From a bacterium (lineage in GTDB: Bacteria; Chloroflexota; Dormibacteria; Aeolococcales; Bog-877): a stretch of 16,855 nt of DNA. The notes beneath the pieces are model-generated. The model was not told where the DNA came from. It saw only the letters and a list, made by a program, of their open reading frames with translations, and searched no databases. The DNA lies in contig JAJZGN010000016.1 of NCBI GenBank assembly GCA_021798435.1, positions 1 to 16,855 on the forward strand. Reading direction: 5' to 3'. Position numbers and translations under genes: made by a program. Of the stretch, positions 1 through 6,652 are shown piece by piece (position 1 is the first letter of the stretch; every line of letters starts with the position of its first letter).

Positions 1-1
1 G

Positions 2-1249
2 GCCCAGATCACCCCCATGCCCCAGCACGCCTGGGACAAGGAGTCCTCCTCGGGCGCCATCGGGAACTACGACCAGACCCCGGCGGGCGCCCAGGCGGTC
101 TTCAACTTCCTCGACGCCCAGTCCAAGAACATCAACACCTACGCCACCAGCCCTCTGTGGAAGGTGGTGGACGGGCCGTGGCGGCTCACAACCTTCCTCA
201 ACAGCGGCTACATAGTGATGAAGCCCAACCCCAGCTACAGCGGGCCCGACAAGCCCCACATCTCCAAGCTGATCTTCGAACCCTTCGACAGCGAGACCTC
301 GGAGGTGGATGCGGTCCGGTCCGGATCGGTGGACGTCGGCTACCTGCCCACCAGCGATTCCAACCTCACGACCCAGCTCGCTCACCAGGGCTACTCCTTC
401 GGGGTGTGGCCGGTGTACGGCTTCAACTCCCTGTTCATCAACTTCAACAACCCCCAGGTGGGCCCGCTCTTCCACCAGCTCTACATCCGCCAGGCGCTGG
501 AGCGGCTCATCGACCAGCCCCAGTGGATCAAGACGGCGTTGGTGGGATACGGGGTGCCCACCTACGGTCCGGTGGTGAACGGCGCCCCGGCCGTGACCGC
601 CCCCGGCCTCAGCGCCAGCGGCTACCCGTATCCCTACAGCATCAGCGCCGCCGAGTCACTGCTGCGGCAGCACGGGTGGAGCATCGTGCCGGGAGGGACG
701 GACACCTGCCAGAACCCTGGCTCCGCAGCCAATGAGTGCGGGCCCGGGGTGGCCAGGGGAAGTCAGCTCTCCTTCAACCTCATCTACCAGGACAACTACG
801 CGGCCGGCCTCACGGAGATGGAGATCTACAAGTCCACCGCCAGCCACGCCGGCGTCCAGATCAACCTCAAGGGCAGCACCTTCGCTTACGCGGACGCCAT
901 CCCCTGCACCAGTTCCCAGGCCGCCTGCAGCTGGCAGATGGACGACTGGGGCGGGGCGGTCTACACCCTGCCCTACTACCCCCCTGGCGGTGGCTACTTC
1001 CGCTGCGGGGGGGCGCTGAACGCGGGCAGCTACTGCGACCAGACCGAGGTGGGGCTCTCCAACGCGGCCGTGCAGGGTGGCCAGTCGGCGCTGTTCTCCT
1101 GGGAGACCTACGTCGCCAAGCAGCTGCCGGAGCTCTGGATCCCCAACGGCGACTACCAGCTGCTGGAGGTCAAGAGCAAGCTGAAGGGGGTCCTGCCGGC
1201 CAATCCCCTGCTCGCCATCTTCCCCCAGGACTGGTACTACACCAAGTGA
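2..1249 (+). CDS. ABC transporter substrate-binding protein, family 5 (peptide/oligopeptide type), 5'-truncated by window edge
   Basis: This is the C-terminal 415 or so residues of an extracytoplasmic solute receptor that would deliver peptides or similar solutes to a Dpp/Opp-type ABC permease. The frame is open from base 2 and the first residues (AQITPMPQHAW) resemble the family's internal 'P-P-H-W' region, so the true start and signal peptide lie upstream and the ATG at 17 is internal. Family 5 features follow in order: a SPLWKVVDGPW segment, the SGSVDVGYLPT segment, the FNSLFINFNN/RQALERLID region and a C-terminal PELWIPN...FPQDWYYTK end. Six cysteines occur in three closely spaced pairs (TCQNPGSAANEC, PCTSSQAAC, RCGGALNAGSYC), which suits disulphides in an exported protein. 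The ligand cannot be told from sequence. The permease and ATPase genes are not in the window and may lie upstream. A strong hairpin starts 6 bp after the stop. Confidence 0.9.
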   Translation, partial: AQITPMPQHAWDKESSSGAIGNYDQTPAGAQAVFNFLDAQSKNINTYATSPLWKVVDGPWRLTTFLNSGYIVMKPNPSYSGPDKPHISKLIFEPFDSETSEVDAVRSGSVDVGYLPTSDSNLTTQLAHQGYSFGVWPVYGFNSLFINFNNPQVGPLFHQLYIRQALERLIDQPQWIKTALVGYGVPTYGPVVNGAPAVTAPGLSASGYPYPYSISAAESLLRQHGWSIVPGGTDTCQNPGSAANECGPGVARGSQLSFNLIYQDNYAAGLTEMEIYKSTASHAGVQINLKGSTFAYADAIPCTSSQAACSWQMDDWGGAVYTLPYYPPGGGYFRCGGALNAGSYCDQTEVGLSNAAVQGGQSALFSWETYVAKQLPELWIPNGDYQLLEVKSKLKGVLPANPLLAIFPQDWYYTK

Positions 1250-1254
1250 CCTCG

Positions 1255-1281
1255 GGGGCGGCCGCCGCGGGCGGCCGCCCC
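1255..1281 (+). terminator. Strong GC hairpin after the substrate-binding protein gene
   Basis: A perfect 12-bp stem (GGGGCGGCCGCC, 1255-1266, pairs with GGCGGCCGCCCC, 1270-1281) closes a 3-nt loop, GCG, six bases after the stop codon. No T-run follows, so it is not a classical Rho-independent terminator. High-GC bacteria do use such T-less hairpins for termination or 3'-end protection. It separates the transport gene from tldD. Confidence 0.6.
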
Positions 1282-1319
1282 TCCGCCCCCGCCGAGCGCG
1301 GGCAGGAGGAGTTCCGGAT

Positions 1320-2807
1320 TTGAACCAGATTGCGACCGACTCGCCCTGGGCGTGGGTGCATTCCGAAGCCGAGGCGCAGGCCCTGGCCCAGGAGGCGGTG
1401 GACCTGGCGCTCGGCCGGGGGGCGACCTATGCCGACGCCCGGCTGGTCGAGGTGGTGGAGGAGCGGCTCTACGCGGCCTCGGGCAGGGAGCCGGACTGGC
1501 GGCTGGAACAGGTGGTCGGGCTCGGGGTCCGGGTGCTCCTCAAGGGCGCCTGGGGCTTCGGGAGCCGGGTGCTCGGCCCCGCGACGCAGGGAATCGAGGC
1601 AGCCCTCGCGGCGGTGGAGATGGCCGAGGCGCAGGTGGGCCCCAGCTCGGCGGTCCTCGACCCCCTGCCGGCGGCCAGCGGTCGTTTCAGGACCCCGTTC
1701 GCCGTGGACCCCTACGCCGTCCCCGCCGCCGCCAAGCACGACCTCGTGGCGGGGCTGTTGGAGGAGGCGCTCGCCACCCCGGAGGTGACCCGGGCGGTCG
1801 CCGGGGTGAACGCCAAGCGCCAGCGGCGTTGCTTTGCCAGCAGTGAGGGGTCCTGGCAGGTCCAGGAGCTCTTGGAGACGGGGGGGCTGCTCCAGGTCTG
1901 GGCGGCGCGGGACGGGGAGGTGCAGCGGCGCTCATATCCCAACTCCTTCCATGGCAACACCGCCGCCGCCGGATGGGAGTATCTGACTGAGCTGCGGCTC
2001 CCCGCGGAGCTTCCCCGGGTGGTCGATGAGGCCCGAGCACTGCTGCGGGCCCCGATCCTGGCGGCGGGCACCTCCGACCTGGTGCTGGGGCCGGCGATGA
2101 CCGCGCTGCAGATCCACGAGTCCTGCGGGCACGCCCTGGAGCTGGACCGGATCTTCGGCGACGAGGCCGGATTCGCCGGTACCTCCTTCATCCGGGCGGA
2201 GGAACGGGGGCGGATGCGATACGGCTCGGAGGCGGTGACCGTGGTCGCCGACCCCACCACCCCGAGGGCCCGCGGCTCCTTCGCGTTCGACGATGAGGGC
2301 CAGCCCGCCCGGCCCGCCGTCCTGATCGAGAAGGGGATCGTGAACGACTTCCTCTCCTCTCGAGAGACGGCGCAGCGGATCGGGCGGCCGACCACGGCGG
2401 CGATGCGGGCGGACGGCCACAGCTTCATGCCCCTCTGCTTCTCCACCCACGTTGGCATCCAGCCCGGGGAGGGGGACCTGGATGCCCTACTGGAGCGGCT
2501 GGGGGACGGGTACTACCTGGATATGGATCGAAGCTGGAGCATCGACGAGCGGCGCCTGAACTTCCAGTTCGGGACCGAGGTGGCCTGGGAGGTCCGCCGG
2601 GGGCGGCGAACCCGGCTGTACAGGAACGCCTCCTACGGCGGGGTCACCCCGGAGTTCTGGGGATCGGTGGAGGCGGTCGGGGGCCCCGAGACCCTCCAGG
2701 TCTTCGGCCTTCCCTGTGGCAAGGGCGAGCCCAAGCAGTGGGGGTTCGTCTCCCACGGCGCCGCTCCCATCCTGGTGCGGGGCGTTCGAATCGGGGTGGC
2801 GGGGTGA
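1320..2807 (+). CDS. tldD: TldD-family zinc metallopeptidase
   Basis: Catalytic subunit of a TldD/TldE-type cytoplasmic metalloprotease, a family known for trimming unfolded peptides and RiPP precursors and for CcdA/gyrase-inhibitor phenotypes. The TTG start at 1320 is chosen because AGGAGGA lies at 1304-1310, 9 nt upstream, and the resulting 495 aa suits the family. The family metal motif HExxxH is intact as HESCGH at residues 266-271 (H266, E267, H271), followed by ALELDRIFGDE. The C-terminal metal-ligand cysteine of TldD proteins is matched by C466 in the PCGKGEPKQWG segment. Together these indicate an active enzyme. The stop overlaps the next start in GTGA, so translation with the TldE-like partner is probably coupled. 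The upstream substrate-binding protein gene hints at peptide use, but no RiPP precursor is visible nearby. Confidence 0.93.
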   Translation: MNQIATDSPWAWVHSEAEAQALAQEAVDLALGRGATYADARLVEVVEERLYAASGREPDWRLEQVVGLGVRVLLKGAWGFGSRVLGPATQGIEAALAAVEMAEAQVGPSSAVLDPLPAASGRFRTPFAVDPYAVPAAAKHDLVAGLLEEALATPEVTRAVAGVNAKRQRRCFASSEGSWQVQELLETGGLLQVWAARDGEVQRRSYPNSFHGNTAAAGWEYLTELRLPAELPRVVDEARALLRAPILAAGTSDLVLGPAMTALQIHESCGHALELDRIFGDEAGFAGTSFIRAEERGRMRYGSEAVTVVADPTTPRARGSFAFDDEGQPARPAVLIEKGIVNDFLSSRETAQRIGRPTTAAMRADGHSFMPLCFSTHVGIQPGEGDLDALLERLGDGYYLDMDRSWSIDERRLNFQFGTEVAWEVRRGRRTRLYRNASYGGVTPEFWGSVEAVGGPETLQVFGLPCGKGEPKQWGFVSHGAAPILVRGVRIGVAG

Positions 2808-4156
2808 TCGCCGCCCGGCTTCGAGGCCGCGATGCCCTGGTCAGCCGCCTCGAGGAGGCGCTGCGGGAGGCCGGAGGGGACGGCGCTCGGGCCTTCGTAA
2901 CCGTGCGCCAGGGGGAGCACACCCGCTTTGCGGGGGGCCGCGTCCACCAGCCCCAGGCGGTGGAGGAGGTTCAGCTCATGGTGACGGTGGACCGGGGTGG
3001 TGGCGCCGCCCGGGTGGCCACCTCCCGGCTTGAGGACGCCAGAGCGGCGGGCGCGGAGGCTCTCAGGAGGGCCGCCGCCCTGTCGCCCGGCCACCCCCCG
3101 GAGGAAGGGGCCCCGGGAGCGGCTTCCGGCTCCTTCTCCCACTGGCACGAGGACACCGCCGCCTGGGATGCGGGGGCCCGCAGCCAGCTGGCCTCGGTCG
3201 CCATGACCCTCGCCCGGGCCGCGGGCGCCACCGCCAACGGGATGCTCTCCAGGGTTCTGGTGGAGATGGCGACCGCCGGCTCGACCGGGAGTGCCTACCT
3301 GAGGGCCACGGAGGCCGCCGCCACCCTCCTGGTCCGCCAGGGGGCCGGATCCGCCTACCGGGGCGACCTGGGGCGATCGGTGGAGCAGATGGCGGTGGAG
3401 GAGCTGGTGCGCAGCGCGCTGGCCGAGGCCGCCGCCGCTCGCGACCCGGAGCCGCTCCCGCCCGGAACCTACGATGTGGTCCTGGGGCCGCTGGCCGTCG
3501 GGGACATGCTCACCTTCTTCGGGGGCATGGGATTCACGGGGGACGCCGTGGCCGCCGGCGCCGGGGCGGTCGCCACGCGGAAGGGGCAGCCGGTCGCCTC
3601 TGAGCTGGTCACGGTGGCCGATGACGCCCTCTCCGCCGAGGTGGGGCTCCCCATCCCCTTCGACATCGAGGGGATGCCGAAGGTCCAGGTCCCCATGCTG
3701 GATCGGGGACGGGTCCGGGGGGCGGTCTTCGACCTGGGGACGGCCAGGGCGGCGGGGGGGACCAAGACCACCGGCCACGCCCACATCGGCAGGGAGGAGG
3801 CCCCGTGCCCGACCCCGGCCAACCTCATCCTGAGACCCGGATCCTCAACCACCGCGGAGCTGATCCAGGGGGTGGACGACGGCCTCTACATCTCCCGTTT
3901 CCACTACACCCGCATGGTGGACCCCGAGGCCAGCACCTTCACCGGCGTGACCCGGGACGCGGCCTTCCGCATCCGCGAGGGGCGGCTGGCGGGACCGGTG
4001 GCCTCCTCCCGCTTCACCGAGGAGGTGCTGGGCATCATGCGCCGCACCGACGGGGTGGGCTCGCAGCTTGTCAGCCAGCCGATCATGAACGTCTGGAACG
4101 GCGTCGCCAGCGCTCCCAGCCTGCGCGTCCGGGGCTTCCGACTGGGCTTCCGCTGA
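2804..4156 (+). CDS. pmbA: TldE/PmbA-family subunit, non-catalytic partner of TldD
   Basis: This is the partner of the upstream TldD-like protein; in characterised systems the two form a heterodimer in which only TldD carries the metal site. The GTG start at 2804 overlaps the tldD stop (GTGA), giving 450 aa, the usual length for PmbA. The frame is open further upstream (from an ATG at 2738), but that would overlap tldD by 70 bp. The N-terminal half carries a family-like sensor region (VTVRQGEHTRFAGGRVHQ). The C-terminal half has the beta-rich PmbA core (GTYDVVLGPLAVGDMLTFF, then VDDGLYISRFHYTRMVDPEASTFTG). Where TldD has HExxxH, this protein has no such motif, as expected for TldE. It ends close to the convergent SDR gene, with a hairpin across the junction. 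Confidence 0.92.
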   Translation: MIAARLRGRDALVSRLEEALREAGGDGARAFVTVRQGEHTRFAGGRVHQPQAVEEVQLMVTVDRGGGAARVATSRLEDARAAGAEALRRAAALSPGHPPEEGAPGAASGSFSHWHEDTAAWDAGARSQLASVAMTLARAAGATANGMLSRVLVEMATAGSTGSAYLRATEAAATLLVRQGAGSAYRGDLGRSVEQMAVEELVRSALAEAAAARDPEPLPPGTYDVVLGPLAVGDMLTFFGGMGFTGDAVAAGAGAVATRKGQPVASELVTVADDALSAEVGLPIPFDIEGMPKVQVPMLDRGRVRGAVFDLGTARAAGGTKTTGHAHIGREEAPCPTPANLILRPGSSTTAELIQGVDDGLYISRFHYTRMVDPEASTFTGVTRDAAFRIREGRLAGPVASSRFTEEVLGIMRRTDGVGSQLVSQPIMNVWNGVASAPSLRVRGFRLGFR

Positions 4157-4158
4157 GC

Positions 4159-4193
4159 CCAGCGGGCCCGTCTGCGCTCAGCCGGGCCGCTGG
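4159..4193. terminator. Hairpin across the pmbA/SDR convergent junction
   Basis: An imperfect inverted repeat pairs 4159-4170 (CCAGCGGGCCCG) with 4183-4193 (CGGGCCGCTGG): 11 base pairs with one bulged G and a 12-nt loop. It spans the 21-bp gap between the two convergent stops and runs into the SDR 3' end, so it could act as a bidirectional terminator. There is no T-run on either side. Confidence 0.4.
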
Positions 4194-5005
4194 CGGCCGG
4201 TGACCCAGTCGTAGCGGACGTCGTCGTCCACGATCGGGTCCTCGGAGCGTGACCCCACCCCGGCTGCCCCATCCACCGAGAGCACCGTCCCGCTGACGTA
4301 GCTGGCCGCCTCGGAGCTGAGCCAGAGCACCATCGCCGCCACTTCCTCGGGGAGGCCGGGACGGGCCAGTGGCAACCTGGGGATGCGGGCCGCCAGGGAG
4401 GCGGCCATGGCCGGGGGCAGCGGTTTGGGCTGGGTGTCGATCAGCCCGGGGCTGACGCAGTTGACCAGAATCCCGTGCGGGGCCAGCTCGATGGCCGCCA
4501 CCCGGGTGAAGCTCTCGGTGGCGGCCCGGCTGCTGGCGTAGGCGGCGGCGCCGGCCGAGCCGCGGGAGCTCACCCCGGAGGAGAAGTTGATGATCCGCCC
4601 CCCGGTGCCCTGCTCGATCATCGCCCGGGCGGCGGCCTGGGTCACGAGGAAGGTGCCCCGGCAGTTGACCGCGTAGACCCGGTCCCAGACCTCGACCCGT
4701 TCCTCCAGCAGGCCCGTATGGGGGGCGACGGCAGCGTTGTTGACGCAGATGTCCAGCCGTCCGAACTCCCGGACGGCCCTGGAGACCACCTCCCGGGCCC
4801 CCTCAGGGGAGCTGATGTCCGCCTCCGCCGCGAGCATCCGCCCGGGATGGGGCCGGACGGTATCGGCGAGGCCGGGGGCATCGCGGTCAGCCGCCACCAC
4901 CTGGGCCCCGGCTTTCGCAAAGGCGGCGGCCGTGACCCTCCCGACCCCCCGGCCCGCCCCGGTCACCAGCGCCACCTTCCCGGAGAAGTCGAAGACGACG
5001 GACAT
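4178..5005 (-). CDS. SDR-family NAD(P)-dependent oxidoreductase with YxxxR active site
   Basis: A classical-type short-chain dehydrogenase/reductase (Rossmann fold), 275 aa from the ATG at 5005. That start has GGAGG about 10 nt upstream; an in-frame ATG at 5023 would add MGGPRA but lacks a good ribosome site. The cofactor loop TGAGRGVG is at residues 15-22. Acidic D40 at the end of beta-2 (VAADRD) suggests NAD(H) preference. NNAA is at 89-92, structural N114 is in VNCRG, the catalytic serine is probably S143 (FSSG), and Y156 is followed four residues later by R160 instead of the usual lysine. The PG turn after the active site (SPGLIDT) is normal. The substrate is unknown. It stands alone, divergent from pntAA and convergent with pmbA. 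The lysine-to-arginine change may lower or alter activity; a catalytically weak or binding role is possible. Confidence 0.9.
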   Translation of the reverse strand: MSVVFDFSGKVALVTGAGRGVGRVTAAAFAKAGAQVVAADRDAPGLADTVRPHPGRMLAAEADISSPEGAREVVSRAVREFGRLDICVNNAAVAPHTGLLEERVEVWDRVYAVNCRGTFLVTQAAARAMIEQGTGGRIINFSSGVSSRGSAGAAAYASSRAATESFTRVAAIELAPHGILVNCVSPGLIDTQPKPLPPAMAASLAARIPRLPLARPGLPEEVAAMVLWLSSEAASYVSGTVLSVDGAAGVGSRSEDPIVDDDVRYDWVTGRQRPG

Positions 5006-5068
5006 GGCGCGGGGCCCTCCCATGGAACCGTCCCCGGGGAAGGCTCGGGGCCGGGGCTCGGCGGTCTT

Positions 5069-5078
5069 TCGAATTCGA
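5069..5078. promoter_or_regulatory. 10-bp palindrome TCGAATTCGA near the SDR promoter
   Basis: A perfect 10-bp palindrome in a relatively AT-rich pocket of the SDR/pntAA divergent intergenic region. It lies directly downstream of the candidate -10 of the SDR gene, about where transcription would begin, so it could be an operator. Nothing identifies the binding protein. Confidence 0.25.
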
Positions 5079-5083
5079 TTTTA
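5078..5083 (-). promoter_or_regulatory. Candidate -10 (TAAAAT) for the SDR gene
   Basis: On the minus strand the hexamer TAAAAT matches five of six consensus -10 bases and lies about 73 bp upstream of the SDR start. No convincing -35 is found at 16-18 bp, so this is a weak call. Confidence 0.3.
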
Positions 5084-5152
5084 GCAGGCAGGCCCTCTCC
5101 GTGAGGGGGCCGCGGCCGTCCCGGGATCGAGAGAATCGAGCCGCCCCACCCG

Positions 5153-5164
5153 GGGGAAAACCCC
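5153..5164. promoter_or_regulatory. Small inverted repeat GGGG-AAAA-CCCC upstream of the pntAA promoter
   Basis: A 4-bp GGGG/CCCC stem with an AAAA loop sits immediately upstream of the proposed pntAA -35. Its position would suit a regulator site, but it is short and may be chance. Confidence 0.15.
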
Positions 5165-5167
5165 TGC

Positions 5168-5194
5168 CTGACCCAACCATCGCTCCGATACCAT
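5168..5194 (+). promoter_or_regulatory. Candidate leaderless promoter of the pnt operon
   Basis: The hexamer TACCAT (5189-5194, fitting TAnnnT) ends exactly 6 nt before the GTG start at 5201, and CTGACC (5168-5173) is a possible -35 with a short 15-bp spacer. No Shine-Dalgarno sequence precedes the GTG. This implies a transcript starting at or next to the start codon, as seen for three other genes here. Confidence 0.5.
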
Positions 5195-5200
5195 GGGCTG

Positions 5201-6328
5201 GTGAAGTTCTCGGTCCTGCGTGAGTTTGCGGACGGGGAGCGGCGGATCCCGGTGAGTCCGGACTCCATACCCCGCCTCACCGCTCTCGGGCTCCAGGTCG
5301 TGGTGGAGGCCGGCGCTGGCGAGGCCGCGGGCTTCACCGACGAGGCGCTGGCTGCGGCGGGGGCCGAGATCGCCCCGGACCGGGCCGCGGTCCTTCAGGG
5401 GGCCGAGATGGTCTGCAAGGTTCAGCCGCCCACCGCGGAGGAGGCCAAGGCGCTTCCCGAGGGCTGCAGCCTCATCAGCTACCTGCCCACCTCCACCGAG
5501 AGGGAGGTGGTGGACGAGCTGGTGCGCCGCCGGATCACCGCCTTCAGCTTCGAGCTGGTGCCCCGGATCAGCCGGGCCCAGTCGATGGACGCCCTCTCCT
5601 CCCAGGCCTCGATCGGGGGCTACAAGGCGATCCTGGTGGGGGCGGCCCGGCTGCCCAAGATCCTGCCCCTGCAGATGACCGCGGCGGGGACCATCCCCCC
5701 GGCGCGAGTGCTGGTCATGGGGGCCGGAGTGGCGGGGCTGCAGGCGATCGCCACCGCGCGGCGGCTGGGGGCGGTGGTGGAGGCCACCGACGTCCGCACC
5801 GCGGTCCGGGACGAGGTCAAGAGCCTGGGCGCCACCTTCGTGGAGCTGGAGCTGGAGGCCCAGGAGGGTGAGGGCGGGTACGCCCGGGAGCAGTCCGAGG
5901 AGTTCCTCCAGCGCCAGCGCGAGCTGATCGCCCAGCGGGTGGAGCAGAGCGACCTGGTGGTCACCACCGCCGCCGTCCCCGGGCGGCGGGCCCCCATTCT
6001 CATCACCAAAGAGCTGGTCGAGCGGATGCGGCCGGGGGCGGTGATCGTGGACTTGGCCGCCGACACCGGGGGGAATTGCGAACTGACAAGGCCCGGGGAG
6101 GAGGTGGTGGTGAAGGGGGTCACCATCATCGGCCAGCGCAATCTCCCGGCCAGCGTCCCCATCACCTCCAGCCAGATGCTGGCCCGCAACGTGGCCGCCA
6201 TCGTCGCCCTCCTGGTCAAGGACGGGGAGCTCCACCTGGACTTCGATGACGAGGTGGTGGCCGGCGCCTGCGCCATCCACGGCGGTGAGATCCGCAGCCC
6301 CCAGCTCCAGGAGGCGGTCGCCTCGTGA
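5201..6328 (+). CDS. pntAA: Re/Si-specific NAD(P)+ transhydrogenase, NAD(H)-binding alpha-1 subunit
   Basis: Domain I of the proton-translocating transhydrogenase: the peripheral, cytoplasmic NAD(H)-binding protein that exchanges hydride with NADP(H) on domain III. The 375 aa match the separate PntAA of Rhodospirillum-type three-subunit enzymes. The protein starts with MKFSVLREF..GERRIPVSP, typical of the alanine dehydrogenase/PNT N-terminal domain, and contains the NAD-binding loop GAGVAG (residues 174-179) followed by VVEATDVR. The mobile-loop and RQD-type regions are suggested by the GYAREQSEEFLQRQRELI segment, and the hydride-site region by VIVDLAADTGGNCELT. The start is the GTG at 5201; an ATG at 5193 is out of frame and soon stops. 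There is no ribosome site but a -10-like TACCAT 6 nt upstream, so the mRNA is probably leaderless. The stop overlaps pntAB in GTGA. Confidence 0.95.
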   Translation: MKFSVLREFADGERRIPVSPDSIPRLTALGLQVVVEAGAGEAAGFTDEALAAAGAEIAPDRAAVLQGAEMVCKVQPPTAEEAKALPEGCSLISYLPTSTEREVVDELVRRRITAFSFELVPRISRAQSMDALSSQASIGGYKAILVGAARLPKILPLQMTAAGTIPPARVLVMGAGVAGLQAIATARRLGAVVEATDVRTAVRDEVKSLGATFVELELEAQEGEGGYAREQSEEFLQRQRELIAQRVEQSDLVVTTAAVPGRRAPILITKELVERMRPGAVIVDLAADTGGNCELTRPGEEVVVKGVTIIGQRNLPASVPITSSQMLARNVAAIVALLVKDGELHLDFDDEVVAGACAIHGGEIRSPQLQEAVAS

Positions 6329-6630
6329 ACGCCCAGCTGGTCAACGAGATCTCCATCTTCGTGCTGGCGGTCTTCCTCGGCTTCGAGGTGATCTCCAAGG
6401 TGCCGACCATCCTGCACACCCCGCTGATGTCCGGCAGCAACGCCATCCACGGGGTGATCCTGGTCGGGGCGATGGTCATCATGAGCGAGGCCACCGGCCC
6501 GCTCCAGATCGGGGTGGCCTTCGTGGCGGTGATCCTGGCCACCATCAACATGGTCGGCGGCTACGTGGTCACCGACCGGATGCTGGAGATGTTCAAGAGC
6601 CGCAACCCGAGGGGCGGGGCTCGGTCGTGA
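6325..6630 (+). CDS. pntAB: NAD(P)+ transhydrogenase, membrane alpha-2 subunit
   Basis: The small membrane subunit (101 aa) supplying the first helices of the proton-conducting domain II. Three hydrophobic segments are visible: about residues 8-26, 41-55 and 61-81. Family-typical stretches FLGFEVISKVPTILHTPLMS and NAIHGVILVGA identify it. The GTG start at 6325 overlaps the pntAA stop (GTGA), so translation is probably coupled. Domains I and II are encoded by separate genes, unlike the fused PntA of enterobacteria. The 22-nt gap to pntB holds that gene's ribosome site. Confidence 0.95.
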   Translation: MNAQLVNEISIFVLAVFLGFEVISKVPTILHTPLMSGSNAIHGVILVGAMVIMSEATGPLQIGVAFVAVILATINMVGGYVVTDRMLEMFKSRNPRGGARS

Positions 6631-6652
6631 GCCCGGCAGAGGGGAACGGCTG

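Noticed and set aside
2633..3784. A 383-codon minus-strand open frame opposite tldD/pmbA
   Set aside because: No domain or ribosome site and typical antisense composition.
5081..6280. A 399-codon minus-strand open frame opposite pntAA
   Set aside because: Low-complexity H/G/D-rich translation without motifs; pntAA explains the sequence.
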